Positions 52,178-62,073 of a stretch of DNA of 64,000 bases are shown here, one piece after another. The DNA lies in the NCBI RefSeq assembly GCF_003546865.1, contig NZ_CP023434.1, positions 1,550,001 through 1,614,000 on the forward strand. The letters are read 5' to 3'. The notes under the pieces were generated by a model. The model ran no database searches, was not told the origin of the DNA, and was given only the letters and a program-made list of their open reading frames with translations. The number at the start of each line of letters is the position of its first letter. The stretch's first letter is position 1. Source of the stretch: Suicoccus acidiformans (GTDB taxonomy: Bacteria > Bacillota > Bacilli > Lactobacillales > Aerococcaceae). A program made the translations under genes and the position numbers.

Positions 52178-52261
52178 AAAGAAAAAGCCGCATAGCTACA
52201 TGCTGACCTGACATTCTCTAGCTTAGAGACTTCCTGGCGTCCGCCTGTAACTATTCGGCTT
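52178..52261 (-). terminator. Structured terminator-like element after pyk
   Basis: AAGCCG-c-ATAG (52185-52195) pairs with CTAT-t-CGGCTT (52251-52261) around one mismatch and is followed on the minus strand by CTTTTTCTTT. The 55-base interior folds further: TCTCTA/TAGAGA (52215-52229) and GGC/GCC near 52235-52245. It probably ends pfkA-pyk transcripts but is unusually branched. Confidence 0.6.
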
Positions 52262-52286
52262 AACTTAAACTTTATTCATTTAGAAA

Positions 52287-54044
52287 TTAAATACTTACGG
52301 TAGCTCCACGATACACACGGCCACGACGTGCATCTACAGTTACCAATTCATTATTGGCGATTTTTTCGATAGCATCTTTAGCTGAAACGATGACTGGAAT
52401 ACCACGCTCTAAACCGACAATTGCCGCATGAGACGTCATTCCGCCTGTTTCAACAACGACTGCACCCGCACGTTTCAAAGCAGGCGTAAAGTTAGCATCA
52501 GAATATGGAATAACTAAGACAGAACCTACTGTGGTCCTTTCATTCGCTTCTTTTGCATCCTTAGCAATAACGGTTTTACCGATGTAGTTGGCATTGCCAA
52601 CGCCTTCACCTTTCGTTAAAAGCGTACCAATTTGCTTAATTTTCATCAAGTTCGTTGTACCTGATTCACCTACTGGTACCCCTGCTGTAATGATAATTAA
52701 ATCTCCCTCAGAAGCATTGCCCGTTCTTAAAGCAAGCTCTGTTGCAGAGTCTAACATTTCATCTGTTGAGCTTGGGACATCGATTGAGTAAGCTTGTACA
52801 CCCCATACTAAAGTCATCGCACCCATTGTCTCTTGGCTAAAGGTTGCCGCTAGAATATTTGCTTTCGGACGATATTTGGAAATCATTTGCGCTGTATGAC
52901 CAGATGAAGTTGCAGCTACGATTGTCTCGATGCCTAAATTCTTAGCTGTATGGCCAACTGCTTGTCCAATTGCTTCCGTTAAGTCTTGCTTGTCATAAGC
53001 TTTAAGGGTAATTGCATCTTGTCCGACAAGTGCTTCTTCCGTACGCAAGCAAATACTTGCCATGGTCTTAACTGCTTCTACTGGATAATCACCTGACGCT
53101 GTTTCACCTGAAAGCATAACCGCATCGGTTCCATCGAAGATAGCATTGGCAACGTCCCCAGCTTCCGCACGGGTTGGACGTGGGTTAACTTGCATAGAGT
53201 CCAACATTTGCGTTGCAGTAATAACGGGTTTACCTGCTTCATTACATTTGCGGATCATTTCTTTCTGGATAATTGGCACTTCGTTGGTTGGGATTTCTAC
53301 CCCTAAGTCTCCACGGGCAACCATAATACCATCAGAAATTTCGATAATTTCATCGAGATTATCGACACCCTCTTGGTTTTCAATTTTAGAAATAATACGG
53401 ATATGCATGGCATCCATATCTTCTAAAACTTCACGAATTTCCAAGACATCTTGGGCACGGCGTACGAAACTTGCCGCAATAAAGTTAATTCCTTGACGGA
53501 CACCAAAGCGGATATCATCCGCATCTTTCTCAGTAATACCTGGCAATTGTAGGGAAACGTTTGGCACGTTAACCCCTTTACGAGATTTGAGAATACCTGA
53601 GTTTAATACTTCCGTAATAATTTCTTGATTTTCAAAATCAATATCCGTGATTAATAAATCGATCAGGCCGTCATCTAAAAGAATATGGCCACCAATTTCC
53701 ACATCATTGATTAAGTTTTCATAGGTTACAGAGAAACGCTCAGCATTTCCGGTAACCTCTTTCATCGCTACACGTACAATAGACCCTTTCTCTAAAGGAA
53801 CGATGTCTGTTTCCATTAAGTGCGTACGAATTTCTGGCCCTTTCGTATCAAGTAGCATCCCAACAGATTTACCTGTTTCTTCACGGGCTTGCTTGAATTT
53901 ATTCATGCGTTCTAACTGTTCTTCATGCGTTCCATGAGAGAAGTTGAAACGAGCAACGTTCATTCCCTCTTCCATCAGTTGCTTGATTGTCTCTACAGAA
54001 TCTGTAGCAGGTCCTAACGTACAAACGATTTTAGTTTTTTTCAT
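52287..54044 (-). CDS. pyk: Pyruvate kinase
   Basis: A 585-residue glycolytic enzyme making pyruvate and ATP from phosphoenolpyruvate. KIVCTLGPATDS, NVARFNFSHGTHEE, DTKGPEIRTH, ARGDLGVEIP and MLSGETASGDYPVEAV are canonical. It carries the extra C-terminal domain (about 475-585) of Bacillus-type enzymes, related to the PEP-utilising phosphohistidine domain, with GGMTSHAAIVG. It follows pfkA by 18 bases. Confidence 0.97.
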   Translation of the reverse strand: MKKTKIVCTLGPATDSVETIKQLMEEGMNVARFNFSHGTHEEQLERMNKFKQAREETGKSVGMLLDTKGPEIRTHLMETDIVPLEKGSIVRVAMKEVTGNAERFSVTYENLINDVEIGGHILLDDGLIDLLITDIDFENQEIITEVLNSGILKSRKGVNVPNVSLQLPGITEKDADDIRFGVRQGINFIAASFVRRAQDVLEIREVLEDMDAMHIRIISKIENQEGVDNLDEIIEISDGIMVARGDLGVEIPTNEVPIIQKEMIRKCNEAGKPVITATQMLDSMQVNPRPTRAEAGDVANAIFDGTDAVMLSGETASGDYPVEAVKTMASICLRTEEALVGQDAITLKAYDKQDLTEAIGQAVGHTAKNLGIETIVAATSSGHTAQMISKYRPKANILAATFSQETMGAMTLVWGVQAYSIDVPSSTDEMLDSATELALRTGNASEGDLIIITAGVPVGESGTTNLMKIKQIGTLLTKGEGVGNANYIGKTVIAKDAKEANERTTVGSVLVIPYSDANFTPALKRAGAVVVETGGMTSHAAIVGLERGIPVIVSAKDAIEKIANNELVTVDARRGRVYRGATVSI

Positions 54045-54062
54045 TGCTTAGAGTCCCCTTTA

Positions 54063-55037
54063 TTATAAATCTCGATCCGTCAATTCTAAGTTCAGTTTAT
54101 ATAAATCTTCGCGGACTTTATGTTCATTCTTCTCAAGTGTCTCAACAATATCAAAGATTGATACACGTTCCTCGTTAATGCCGAGATAGACGCCCGCTTG
54201 TCCTTCAAGAAGCAAATCAACAGCTTTAGCACCCATTGACGTAGCAAAGACACGGTCACGAGCAGTTGGTGCACCACCACGTTGAATATGAGATAATGCA
54301 ACACCGCGCACACTTTGTTCAGGCACATGTTCTTTAAATTCTGCCACAAACTCATCCACCGCCATAGCACCTTCGGCAAGAATAATCAATGAGTAATCTT
54401 TCCCACTGCGACGGCCAGCACGAACAGTATAAGCCACTTGTTCCATATCAAAAGATTCTTCTGGAATAATAATCGCATCTGCTCCAGCTGCAACACCCGC
54501 CCAAATGGCAATGTCCCCTGCATGACGGCCCATAACCTCAATGACAAAGGTCCGCTCATGGGAAGCAGCTGTATCAGAAATCTTATCAATTGCATCCAAA
54601 GCAACTGTAACAGCAGAGTCAAAACCGATTGTATACTCCGTTCCTGGAATATCATTATCAATCGTTCCTGGAATACCGATAGCAGGGAAGCCAAGTTTCG
54701 TTAGTGATAAAGCACCTTGGAAAGAACCATCCCCACCAATGACGATTAAACCATCAATTTTCTGTTTCTTTAACTGCTCAATGGCTCGCTCTTGATTCTT
54801 TCTTTCCTTGAATTCTGGATAACGAGCGGAATGGAGCAATGTTCCACCTAGTTTAATTTGATGGTGAACATCATTAACGGTCAAAAGACGTAAGTCCCCT
54901 TCAACCAATCCTTGAAAGCCATGGTAAACCCCATATACTTCTAATCCGTGGTGCATCCCTTGGTTTAAGACAGCTCGAATAGCTGCATTCATCCCTGGGG
55001 CATCGCCACCACTCGTAAGAACTGCGATTCTTTTCAT
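54063..55037 (-). CDS. pfkA: ATP-dependent 6-phosphofructokinase
   Basis: A 324-residue enzyme of the bacterial PfkA type: TSGGDAPGMNAAIRAVL, GGDGSFQGA (ATP site), PGTIDNDIPGTEYTIGFDSAV with catalytic Asp, EVMGRHAGDIA and HIQRGGAPTARDR. It makes fructose 1,6-bisphosphate, the activator of many pyruvate kinases. pfkA-pyk forms one operon here, as in the lactococcal las operon but without ldh. Confidence 0.97.
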   Translation of the reverse strand: MKRIAVLTSGGDAPGMNAAIRAVLNQGMHHGLEVYGVYHGFQGLVEGDLRLLTVNDVHHQIKLGGTLLHSARYPEFKERKNQERAIEQLKKQKIDGLIVIGGDGSFQGALSLTKLGFPAIGIPGTIDNDIPGTEYTIGFDSAVTVALDAIDKISDTAASHERTFVIEVMGRHAGDIAIWAGVAAGADAIIIPEESFDMEQVAYTVRAGRRSGKDYSLIILAEGAMAVDEFVAEFKEHVPEQSVRGVALSHIQRGGAPTARDRVFATSMGAKAVDLLLEGQAGVYLGINEERVSIFDIVETLEKNEHKVREDLYKLNLELTDRDL

Positions 55038-55090
55038 TGATTGCCTCTCCTCAAATTTTAAATTAGCATCATGTTATGCTTCCAATTGCT

Positions 55091-55155
55091 ATTCTAGCAT
55101 TATTTTTATGTGAAGTCATATTATTCTGCAGTTTTTATTAATGAAATCGTTTTAT
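55091..55155 (-). promoter_or_regulatory. Promoter of pfkA-pyk with a cre-like site
   Basis: An extended -10 TGCTAGAAT (TAGAAT at 55091-55096) with ATGACT (55114-55119) at 17-base spacing. Upstream, ATGAAATCGTTTTAT (55141-55155) fits the catabolite-responsive element WTGNAANCGNWNNCW with one mismatch. The upstream position fits activation by CcpA. Confidence 0.5.
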
Positions 55156-55194
55156 GTGCGTTCTAGCCAAATATTTCATCTACTAGCACTTAAA

Positions 55195-55227
55195 CAAAAG
55201 GTCCCTTACCACTTGGCAAAGGGACTT
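55195..55227 (-). terminator. Terminator of dnaE
   Basis: GTCCCTT (55201-55207) pairs with AAGGGAC (55219-55225), extended by a G-U and an A-T pair; on the minus strand CTTTTGTTT follows. It is about 40 bases after the dnaE stop. Confidence 0.8.
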
Positions 55228-55266
55228 CACTGATTTAATAATACTGACTGTCTACGAGCAACTGTC

Positions 55267-58200
55267 CTACTGGAAGATAACATTCTCCTCGCCGAAGATT
55301 TGCTTAACTTCCTGCTGGACACGGCGGCTGTAACTAATTAAATAAGGCTTATCTAATAAGAAACTCTGCCTTTGGGCATCGACAAGAATAATTTGAGCTG
55401 GTCCTGGATTATCAAGGGCCAATTGCTTAATAGCATTCACTTGTACTTGAGCTTGTTCAATCGACTGGACGCGGATAAAGCAACGAACATTTGACGTATT
55501 ATTAGGTGCTTGATTCGCTGGCTGGCCTAGCCCTTCTAACAGTGTTTGGGCCCGCTCCATCTGCTCGACGACCAGTTGACGCTCCCCTCTTTGACTCTTC
55601 CCTAACTTACCACGAACGTGCACAATTTCTTGGTCTTTTAAAAGCTTGTGAACGCGTTGATACGTATTGGGGAAGATAACGGCGGAAATGTGGGCCAATT
55701 CACTGCTAAGTTGCATAAAGGCCATCGGTTCTTGACGCTTCGTTGTTATCCGCCGCACATCCTCAACTAAACCAATCACTTGGACTTTACTGCCATTTTT
55801 GAGTTGATTGAGTTGGTCCACCGAATATAAGGCTTTTTGGCTGGCAATAATTGCTTCATAGGCATCCAAAGGGTGACCGGCAGAGGAGAAGCCTAAGTGC
55901 TCACGCTCTTTCTCATAGAGTAGGTGTAAAGGCCACTCGGCTTGCAATTCAATCCGTGGTTCCAATTCTTCAAATAAACTCATGCTTTGCCCACTAAAGG
56001 TGAGACTTTGCAGTAAGTTAGGCAAATTGTAACTTAAGGTCGCTCGATTATAGCCAAAGCTATCAAAAGCCCCCACTTCAATTAGACTCTCTAGAAGCTC
56101 TTGCTCACGATATTTATCTGGCAAGCGCCTTAAAAAGCTTTGAAAATCTTGGTAAGGCCCCAGCAAATTGCGGTCATCTACAATATGCTTAGCTAAATCG
56201 CGCCGAACCCCTTTCACTTGCTCAAAGCCTAGACGAAGCGCTGTGCCATCAATCGACAAGCTCAATAAACTTCGATTAACATCAATGGGCAGTATTCTAC
56301 CTAAGCGCTTGCGCGCTTCCCGGAGATAGGTTAATAAGCTTGTATGAATCGAACGGCCACTGGCAATCACCGCCTGGTAAAACTCAAGGGGATAATGGGC
56401 TTTCAAATAAGCTAGCTGGTAAGCCAAAGTCGAATAGACGACTGCATGGGCTCGGTTAAAGCCATAATTGCTGAAAGCGTAAATATAATCATAGACTTCC
56501 TTAGCAATTTGTGCTTCATAGCCTCGCTCAGTAGCTCCTTGGATAAAGTGGCTGCGTTCTTGCGCCATTACATCCGCTTGCTTCTTGCTCATCGCCCGGC
56601 GCAACATGTCCGCTTCGCCCATGGTAAAGCCACCCATTCGCACTAGAATTTGCATCACTTGCTCTTGGTAGACAATAATGCCATAAGTATTCTTCAAGAT
56701 TGGCTCTAAATCGGGGTGGATATATTCAATGGCTTCCTGACCATGCTTACGGCGGATAAAATGTTGAATTTGCTGCATAGGTCCTGGTCGATACAAGGCA
56801 TTAACCGCTACAATATCTTCGAAACTTGTCGGTTTCAATTGCTTGAGAACATTCTGAATTCCTTCTGATTCAAATTGAAAGACCCCATTAGTGTCACCTG
56901 AACGAAATAGCCCTAAAGTTTGTGCATCATCCATCGGAATTTGATTAATGTCCAAGACTTCACCTTGGCGCCTTTGAATATTTCGTAAAATCCGGTCAAG
57001 AATAGACAAATTCTTCAAGCCTAGAAAATCCATCTTCAACAAACCGATAGCCTCCACATCATACATGGAGAATTGGGTCATGAGGCCGGCTTGAGGACGC
57101 TCGGTTACTGGGATAATCCGTTCAAGCGGTTCATCGTGAATTACAACAGCAGCCGCATGGGTCGACGTATGACGAGGCAAGCCCTCAATCGTCTGAGCAA
57201 TAGCATATGTCGTCCGATTCTCCGGCTGTTCAACTACAAGCCGGCGTAAATCAGCTGACTCCTGATAAGCCCTTTGCAAAGTCATGGCCTGGTTTTGATC
57301 CGTGGGAATCGCTCGGGACCACTGCTGCATCCTTTCTTTGGGTGCATCTAACACCCGCAAGGTATCCCGGACGGAAGCCTTGGCGCCGAAGGTTCCAAAG
57401 GTCGCAATTTGTGCGACTTGTTGATGGCCGTATTTCTGCTCGACATATTGAATGACCTGGTCCCGGCGGTCATCGGGAATATCAATATCTATATCCGGCA
57501 TCGTGTAACGTTCCGGATTCAAGAAGCGCTCAAACAGCAAGTCATATTCTAACGGATCTACCAGGGTAATTTGCAGAAGATAACTCACCAAGGAGCCTGC
57601 CGCCGAACCACGACCCGGTCCTACGCGAATCCCCGATGCTCGGGCATAGGCGATAATATCCCACACAATTAGGAAGTAATCACTAAAGCCCATGGTGGCG
57701 ATCGTATGAAGTTCATGCTCTAACCGCTCAATATAAGGAGCCTCCGTCGCTCGCCCGATTGCTTGAAGACGCTCTTGGGTAAGCCGCTTAAGGTAGGCAT
57801 CAGAATCTTCCCCTTTGGGACTTTGGAACTTCGGTAAATATTGCTGTTCTTCAGGAAATTCTAGATTAATTTGGGCAATCAAGTCTTGCGTATTATGCCA
57901 CAAATCTCCCAATTGATGCCGTTCATATAAAGCCTGCAACTCCTCAGGGGCATAAAGGTAAGATTCACCCTTATATTGAACAGTATCCAAGGAGATTGTC
58001 TCATTCTCCCGAATGGCTTCCAGAACCTCTAAAGCCCGGGCATCATCGGTCTCAAGCATATTCACCGGTTGAGCGATAACCGCTTGAATGCCCTGACGCT
58101 CCGCGAAATGCAAGACCGTCTCAACTTCGAGTGCATTATAAGGCGAAGCTTGAATACCGATATAAATATGCTCCTTAGGGACAAGGTCTTGCAGGTGCTG

Positions 58201-58638
58201 ATAGAAACGCTGAGCTACATCTGTCCGCTCATAAATTAGTGCTTGTTCCAATTCACTCGTTCGCCCGAGGCTAATCCATATTAAAGACGTACCGTTTCGC
58301 TGGATTACTTCCCAAATCTTACGGGTTTCCATCGACTCTTGACTCAGTAATTTGGAAATCACCATCAAGGCCTGATAGCCTGTGTAATCGGTTGCATAAA
58401 GCAAGAAAGAGAAAGTCTGGCTTTGGTCGAGTAAACCCGGCATGGTAATATGTAAGCCAATCATCGGCTTTACACCATGCTTTTGCGCTTGCTCATAGAA
58501 AGCATAAGCCCCATGCATCACTTGCTTATCCGCTAACCCAAGCCTTGAATATCCCAGCTCAGCCGCCTTGGCGACATACGCTTCAATTTCTAAAGTACTC
58601 GAAAGAAAGGTATACACACTTTGAACATTTAAATACAT
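55267..58638 (-). CDS. dnaE: DNA polymerase III alpha subunit (DnaE)
   Basis: A 1123-residue C-family polymerase of the Gram-positive DnaE type, which extends RNA primers before PolC takes over. A PHP domain (about 1-200) begins LNVQSVYTFLSSTLEIEAYV and lacks the metal-binding HxH, as is usual for this group. The catalytic palm includes GRGSAAGSLVSYLL and MPDIDIDIPDD (catalytic Asp pair); the thumb and fingers and a helix-hairpin-helix follow; an OB domain (about 975-1055) ends in the tail. The start is the ATG behind AGGAGGTGA; a longer frame adds 10 residues without support. The 178-base leader has a CACAAGC/GCTTGTG hairpin at 58659-58680. Confidence 0.95.
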   Translation of the reverse strand: MYLNVQSVYTFLSSTLEIEAYVAKAAELGYSRLGLADKQVMHGAYAFYEQAQKHGVKPMIGLHITMPGLLDQSQTFSFLLYATDYTGYQALMVISKLLSQESMETRKIWEVIQRNGTSLIWISLGRTSELEQALIYERTDVAQRFYQHLQDLVPKEHIYIGIQASPYNALEVETVLHFAERQGIQAVIAQPVNMLETDDARALEVLEAIRENETISLDTVQYKGESYLYAPEELQALYERHQLGDLWHNTQDLIAQINLEFPEEQQYLPKFQSPKGEDSDAYLKRLTQERLQAIGRATEAPYIERLEHELHTIATMGFSDYFLIVWDIIAYARASGIRVGPGRGSAAGSLVSYLLQITLVDPLEYDLLFERFLNPERYTMPDIDIDIPDDRRDQVIQYVEQKYGHQQVAQIATFGTFGAKASVRDTLRVLDAPKERMQQWSRAIPTDQNQAMTLQRAYQESADLRRLVVEQPENRTTYAIAQTIEGLPRHTSTHAAAVVIHDEPLERIIPVTERPQAGLMTQFSMYDVEAIGLLKMDFLGLKNLSILDRILRNIQRRQGEVLDINQIPMDDAQTLGLFRSGDTNGVFQFESEGIQNVLKQLKPTSFEDIVAVNALYRPGPMQQIQHFIRRKHGQEAIEYIHPDLEPILKNTYGIIVYQEQVMQILVRMGGFTMGEADMLRRAMSKKQADVMAQERSHFIQGATERGYEAQIAKEVYDYIYAFSNYGFNRAHAVVYSTLAYQLAYLKAHYPLEFYQAVIASGRSIHTSLLTYLREARKRLGRILPIDVNRSLLSLSIDGTALRLGFEQVKGVRRDLAKHIVDDRNLLGPYQDFQSFLRRLPDKYREQELLESLIEVGAFDSFGYNRATLSYNLPNLLQSLTFSGQSMSLFEELEPRIELQAEWPLHLLYEKEREHLGFSSAGHPLDAYEAIIASQKALYSVDQLNQLKNGSKVQVIGLVEDVRRITTKRQEPMAFMQLSSELAHISAVIFPNTYQRVHKLLKDQEIVHVRGKLGKSQRGERQLVVEQMERAQTLLEGLGQPANQAPNNTSNVRCFIRVQSIEQAQVQVNAIKQLALDNPGPAQIILVDAQRQSFLLDKPYLISYSRRVQQEVKQIFGEENVIFQ

Positions 58639-58816
58639 ACACTCACCTCCTAAGACCCCACAAGCCAATGCATGCTTGTGACATTACTTAAGCACTTGAA
58701 TTTGGTCAATCATTTAATGCCATTCTATCCAAAAATACCCGAGCACGTCCAGAGTATCCCTTACGAAAACAGTGTGAACGAAATCGGATATTTGAACCTT
58801 ATATGGTATTTCATAT

Positions 58817-59851
58817 TTAGAGAAGAAGCATGGCGTCACCAAAACTAAAGAAACGATACCGCTTTTCCACGGCATGAGCGTAGGCTGCTAACACGTGGTT
58901 CCGGTCATAAAAGGCACTGACCAGCATCATCAAAGTAGATTGTGGCAGGTGGAAATTGGTAATCAAGTGGTCAACAACTTGATATTCAAAACCCGGTGTG
59001 ATGAATATCTTGGTCCAGCCTGATTGGGGAAGCACTTCCCCATGATTTTCTTGGGCAATCGTCTCAAGTGTACGTACACTCGTCGTACCTACGGCTGTTA
59101 TTTTGCCACCATTGGCCTTGATGCGGTTAATACGCTCAGCGCTTTCCGCACTCAAGTGATAAAATTCGGCATGCATATCATGGTCTTCAATCCGGTCCAC
59201 CGAAACTGGCCGAAATGTTCCCAGCCCCACGTGCAAGGTTAAAGGAATCAACTCCACGCCTTTAGCTTTGGCCGCTTGAAGAAGCTCTTCGGTAAAGTGC
59301 AAGCCTGCTGTTGGAGCTGCCGCCGAACCATTCTCTTTCGCGTAAACAGTTTGATAGCGGTCCGGATCTTCTAGGCGCTCTTTAATATATGGTGGGAGAG
59401 GCATCTGGCCTAATTTCTCTAAATGTTCCAGAAAGACCCCTTCATAATAAAACTCAATAATACGTCCACCATGTTCTAAGGATTCTACGACTTCTGCTGT
59501 CAGTTCACCGTCGCCAAAGGAAATCTTCGTACCTACCTTGGCTCGTTTAGCTGGTTTAACTAGCGTCTCCCAGCGATTCCCTTGAGTATTATGGAGCAAC
59601 AAAATCTCTAAATGTCCCCCAGTATCAGGCTTTACGCCGAAAATTCGAGCCGGGATAACGCGGCTATGATTAACTACCAGGCCATCGCCAGCTTCCAAGT
59701 AATCCAAGATATGCTTAAAGTCTGTATCTTTAATCTTATCCGTCTCACGGTCGATGACCATTAGGCGAGAAGCACTCCGGTCAGCTAGCGGTGTTTGGGC
59801 AATTAAATCATCTGGTAACTCATAATTAAAATCTTGTGTCGTATAGGTCAT
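58817..59851 (-). CDS. queA: S-adenosylmethionine:tRNA ribosyltransferase-isomerase
   Basis: A 344-residue enzyme that transfers and isomerises the ribose of SAM onto 7-aminomethyl-7-deazaguanine in tRNA to give epoxyqueuosine. [18 protein letters not shown] at the start, [48 protein letters not shown] and [10 protein letters not shown] are canonical. The ATG follows the ruvB stop by one base (TAAGATG). ruvAB-queA is a common order. Confidence 0.96.
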   Translation of the reverse strand: MTYTTQDFNYELPDDLIAQTPLADRSASRLMVIDRETDKIKDTDFKHILDYLEAGDGLVVNHSRVIPARIFGVKPDTGGHLEILLLHNTQGNRWETLVKPAKRAKVGTKISFGDGELTAEVVESLEHGGRIIEFYYEGVFLEHLEKLGQMPLPPYIKERLEDPDRYQTVYAKENGSAAAPTAGLHFTEELLQAAKAKGVELIPLTLHVGLGTFRPVSVDRIEDHDMHAEFYHLSAESAERINRIKANGGKITAVGTTSVRTLETIAQENHGEVLPQSGWTKIFITPGFEYQVVDHLITNFHLPQSTLMMLVSAFYDRNHVLAAYAHAVEKRYRFFSFGDAMLLL

Positions 59852-59852
59852 C

Positions 59853-60860
59853 TTAACTCTTTCCATTCTGTTCAATTCCTAAATGCTCATAAGCTAAAGG
59901 CGTCAATACACGCCCTCTTTGCGTTCGTTTCATAAAACCGGTCTGAATAAGGTAAGGTTCATACATATCCGAAACCGTCTCCACATCCTCACTAATATTC
60001 ACGGCTAAGGCATTTAAGCCAACCGGTCCTCCTTGGTACATCTCATACATTGTCTGCAGTATGGTGCGATCGGTGTGATCTAAGCCGTAGTGATCAATCC
60101 CTAACATGGTCAAAGCCTGATCGGCCAATGCCCGACTAATATGACCACTAGCTTTCACTTGTGCAAAATCCCGCACCCGGCGCAAGAGCCGGTTAGCAAT
60201 CCTTGGCGTTCCGCGACTTCGCAAGGCAATCTCACTAGCTGCTTCCCCATCAATCTCAATGGCAAAAATTCGGGCACTCCGTTCAATGATTAACTTCAAA
60301 TCTTCCGGCTCATAATACTGCATATGTAAAACAATACCGAAGCGATCGCGCAGTGGCTGACTCAAACTGCCGGCCCGGGTAGTCGCCCCAATTAAGGTAA
60401 AGGGTGGTAATTCGAAATGAATGGGCTGACTCGTCTCACCTTGGCCAATAATAATATCCACATAATAGTCTTCCATAGCGGAGTAAAGAACTTCTTCAAT
60501 GACCCGCGGCAAACGATGAATCTCATCAATAAATAGAATATCCCCTGGCTCTAACTCATTTAACAAAGCCAACAAGTCCCCCGGACGCTCAATCGCTGGG
60601 CCACTCGTTGTATGAATATTTACAGCGAGTTCATTGGCAATTAACAAAGCCAAGGTGGTCTTCCCTAAGCCTGGTGGGCCGTATAGTAAGACATGGTCTA
60701 AAGCTTCTTTACGCAACTTTGCCGCCTCGATATAAATAGCCAATTCTTCTTTTAACGGACCTTGGCCAATGTATTCATTTAAATAGCGCGGACGCAAACT
60801 CAAGAGTTCCAAATCGTCGCGTTCCTCAGCAAAAGCTTCTCCAGACAGCTCTCTTCCCAT
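59853..60860 (-). CDS. ruvB: Holliday junction branch migration helicase RuvB
   Basis: A 335-residue AAA+ motor. [11 protein letters not shown], Walker [12 protein letters not shown], Walker [29 protein letters not shown] (sensor 1 and arginine finger region) and the winged-helix C-terminus are present. It drives branch migration with RuvA; cutting would be by RecU, encoded at 26429 of this window. Confidence 0.97.
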   Translation of the reverse strand: MGRELSGEAFAEERDDLELLSLRPRYLNEYIGQGPLKEELAIYIEAAKLRKEALDHVLLYGPPGLGKTTLALLIANELAVNIHTTSGPAIERPGDLLALLNELEPGDILFIDEIHRLPRVIEEVLYSAMEDYYVDIIIGQGETSQPIHFELPPFTLIGATTRAGSLSQPLRDRFGIVLHMQYYEPEDLKLIIERSARIFAIEIDGEAASEIALRSRGTPRIANRLLRRVRDFAQVKASGHISRALADQALTMLGIDHYGLDHTDRTILQTMYEMYQGGPVGLNALAVNISEDVETVSDMYEPYLIQTGFMKRTQRGRVLTPLAYEHLGIEQNGKS

Positions 60861-60871
60861 CTGACACCCTC

Positions 60872-61468
60872 CTACTTAATTAACTGTTTAAATGCGAAAC
60901 TTAAACCTTCTTGCGTTGTAGCAAAGCTTTCCTTCTCCAAAAGCGGTGCAACGCGTTTAATTTCACGCTGCGTATAGCCCAGGCCTGATAAAGCTTCTAA
61001 GATTTCATCTAACTGCTGCTGATCGTGCATCGCTGCATCTTCTTTCCCAGCAGAAGTATGGACTGCGAAACCATCCAATTTCCCTTCTAAATCTAGGATC
61101 ATCTGTTGGGCCGTCTTTTTGCCGACACCGGGAAATTTCATAAGATACTTACTATCACTCGAATGGACCGCCTGAATAAGCCCGTCATGATCATCGATCG
61201 CAAGAATCGCTAAGGCACTCTTTGGGCCAATTCCTGAAACTTTATTCAAGGTTTGAAAGAGTTGTAATTCCTTTTGATCTTTGAAGCCATAGAGCAATTG
61301 GCTATCTTCTCGGGTCACTAATTCAACATAAACGCGAACCGACTCCCTGACAAAGTCCTGCCAGCGGTAAGGATTCGCGACAAAGATGCGAAAGCCAATA
61401 CCACTGGCATTAAGGACAAGATACGTCGGCTCGAGTGTTTCTAATGTTCCTTCAATAAATTCATACAT
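60872..61468 (-). CDS. ruvA: Holliday junction DNA helicase subunit RuvA
   Basis: A 198-residue junction-binding protein. Domain I is an OB fold ([18 protein letters not shown]); domain II has two helix-hairpin-helix motifs ([16 protein letters not shown] and [16 protein letters not shown]); domain III (about 148-198, [16 protein letters not shown]) contacts RuvB. It is 11 bases before ruvB. Confidence 0.96.
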   Translation of the reverse strand: MYEFIEGTLETLEPTYLVLNASGIGFRIFVANPYRWQDFVRESVRVYVELVTREDSQLLYGFKDQKELQLFQTLNKVSGIGPKSALAILAIDDHDGLIQAVHSSDSKYLMKFPGVGKKTAQQMILDLEGKLDGFAVHTSAGKEDAAMHDQQQLDEILEALSGLGYTQREIKRVAPLLEKESFATTQEGLSFAFKQLIK

Positions 61469-61473
61469 GAAGC

Positions 61474-61911
61474 TTACTCCACCAACGATTTATAAGCACC
61501 ATAGCCTGCTTCATCCATTTCTTCAAAAGGGATAAATTTCAAGGCCGCTGAATTAATGCAATAACGTAAGCCACCGGCTTCACGGGGTCCATCTGGGAAG
61601 ACATGGCCTAAATGTGAGTCAGCAGCGTCACTGCGTACCTCCGTACGAACCATGCCGAAACTGCGGTCCTCTTTCTCAACAATATTCTCCTGATGAATCG
61701 GTTGCGTGAAAGAAGGCCATCCACAGCCCGCATCATACTTCGTCGCACTAGAGAACAAAGGCTCCCCGCTTACAATATCGACATAAATCCCTTTCTCATA
61801 AAAATCATCATATTCCCCCGTAAAAGCACGCTCAGTTGCATCTTCCTGAGTGACTTGATATGACGTTTCAGATAGGTTGCGAATAACGTCTTTATATTCT
61901 TCCTTAGCCAT
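61474..61911 (-). CDS. msrB: Peptide-methionine (R)-S-oxide reductase
   Basis: A 145-residue methionine sulfoxide reductase [23 protein letters not shown] and the catalytic [11 protein letters not shown] cysteine are present; the CxxC zinc site of some members is absent, which is normal for the [15 protein letters not shown] subgroup. It repairs oxidised methionine. The ATG at 61911 follows AAAGGA; the longer upstream frame (to 61962) is not supported. It probably starts the msrB-ruvA-ruvB-queA unit, with an extended -10 (TGATATACT on the minus strand) near 62033. Confidence 0.9.
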   Translation of the reverse strand: MAKEEYKDVIRNLSETSYQVTQEDATERAFTGEYDDFYEKGIYVDIVSGEPLFSSATKYDAGCGWPSFTQPIHQENIVEKEDRSFGMVRTEVRSDAADSHLGHVFPDGPREAGGLRYCINSAALKFIPFEEMDEAGYGAYKSLVE

Positions 61912-62073
61912 CTGGCACCATCCTTTTCTCATACTCTTTCCATATCCAGGCCCTTGCTTCACTCACTTGTACAAAGCCCGGTAAGCAATGAAACATAGTG
62001 ATTCGCTCCATGCATCACAATACTTTAGTTTAGTATATCAAAAGCAAGCATCATCGGGTAGTCATTGGCTCGA

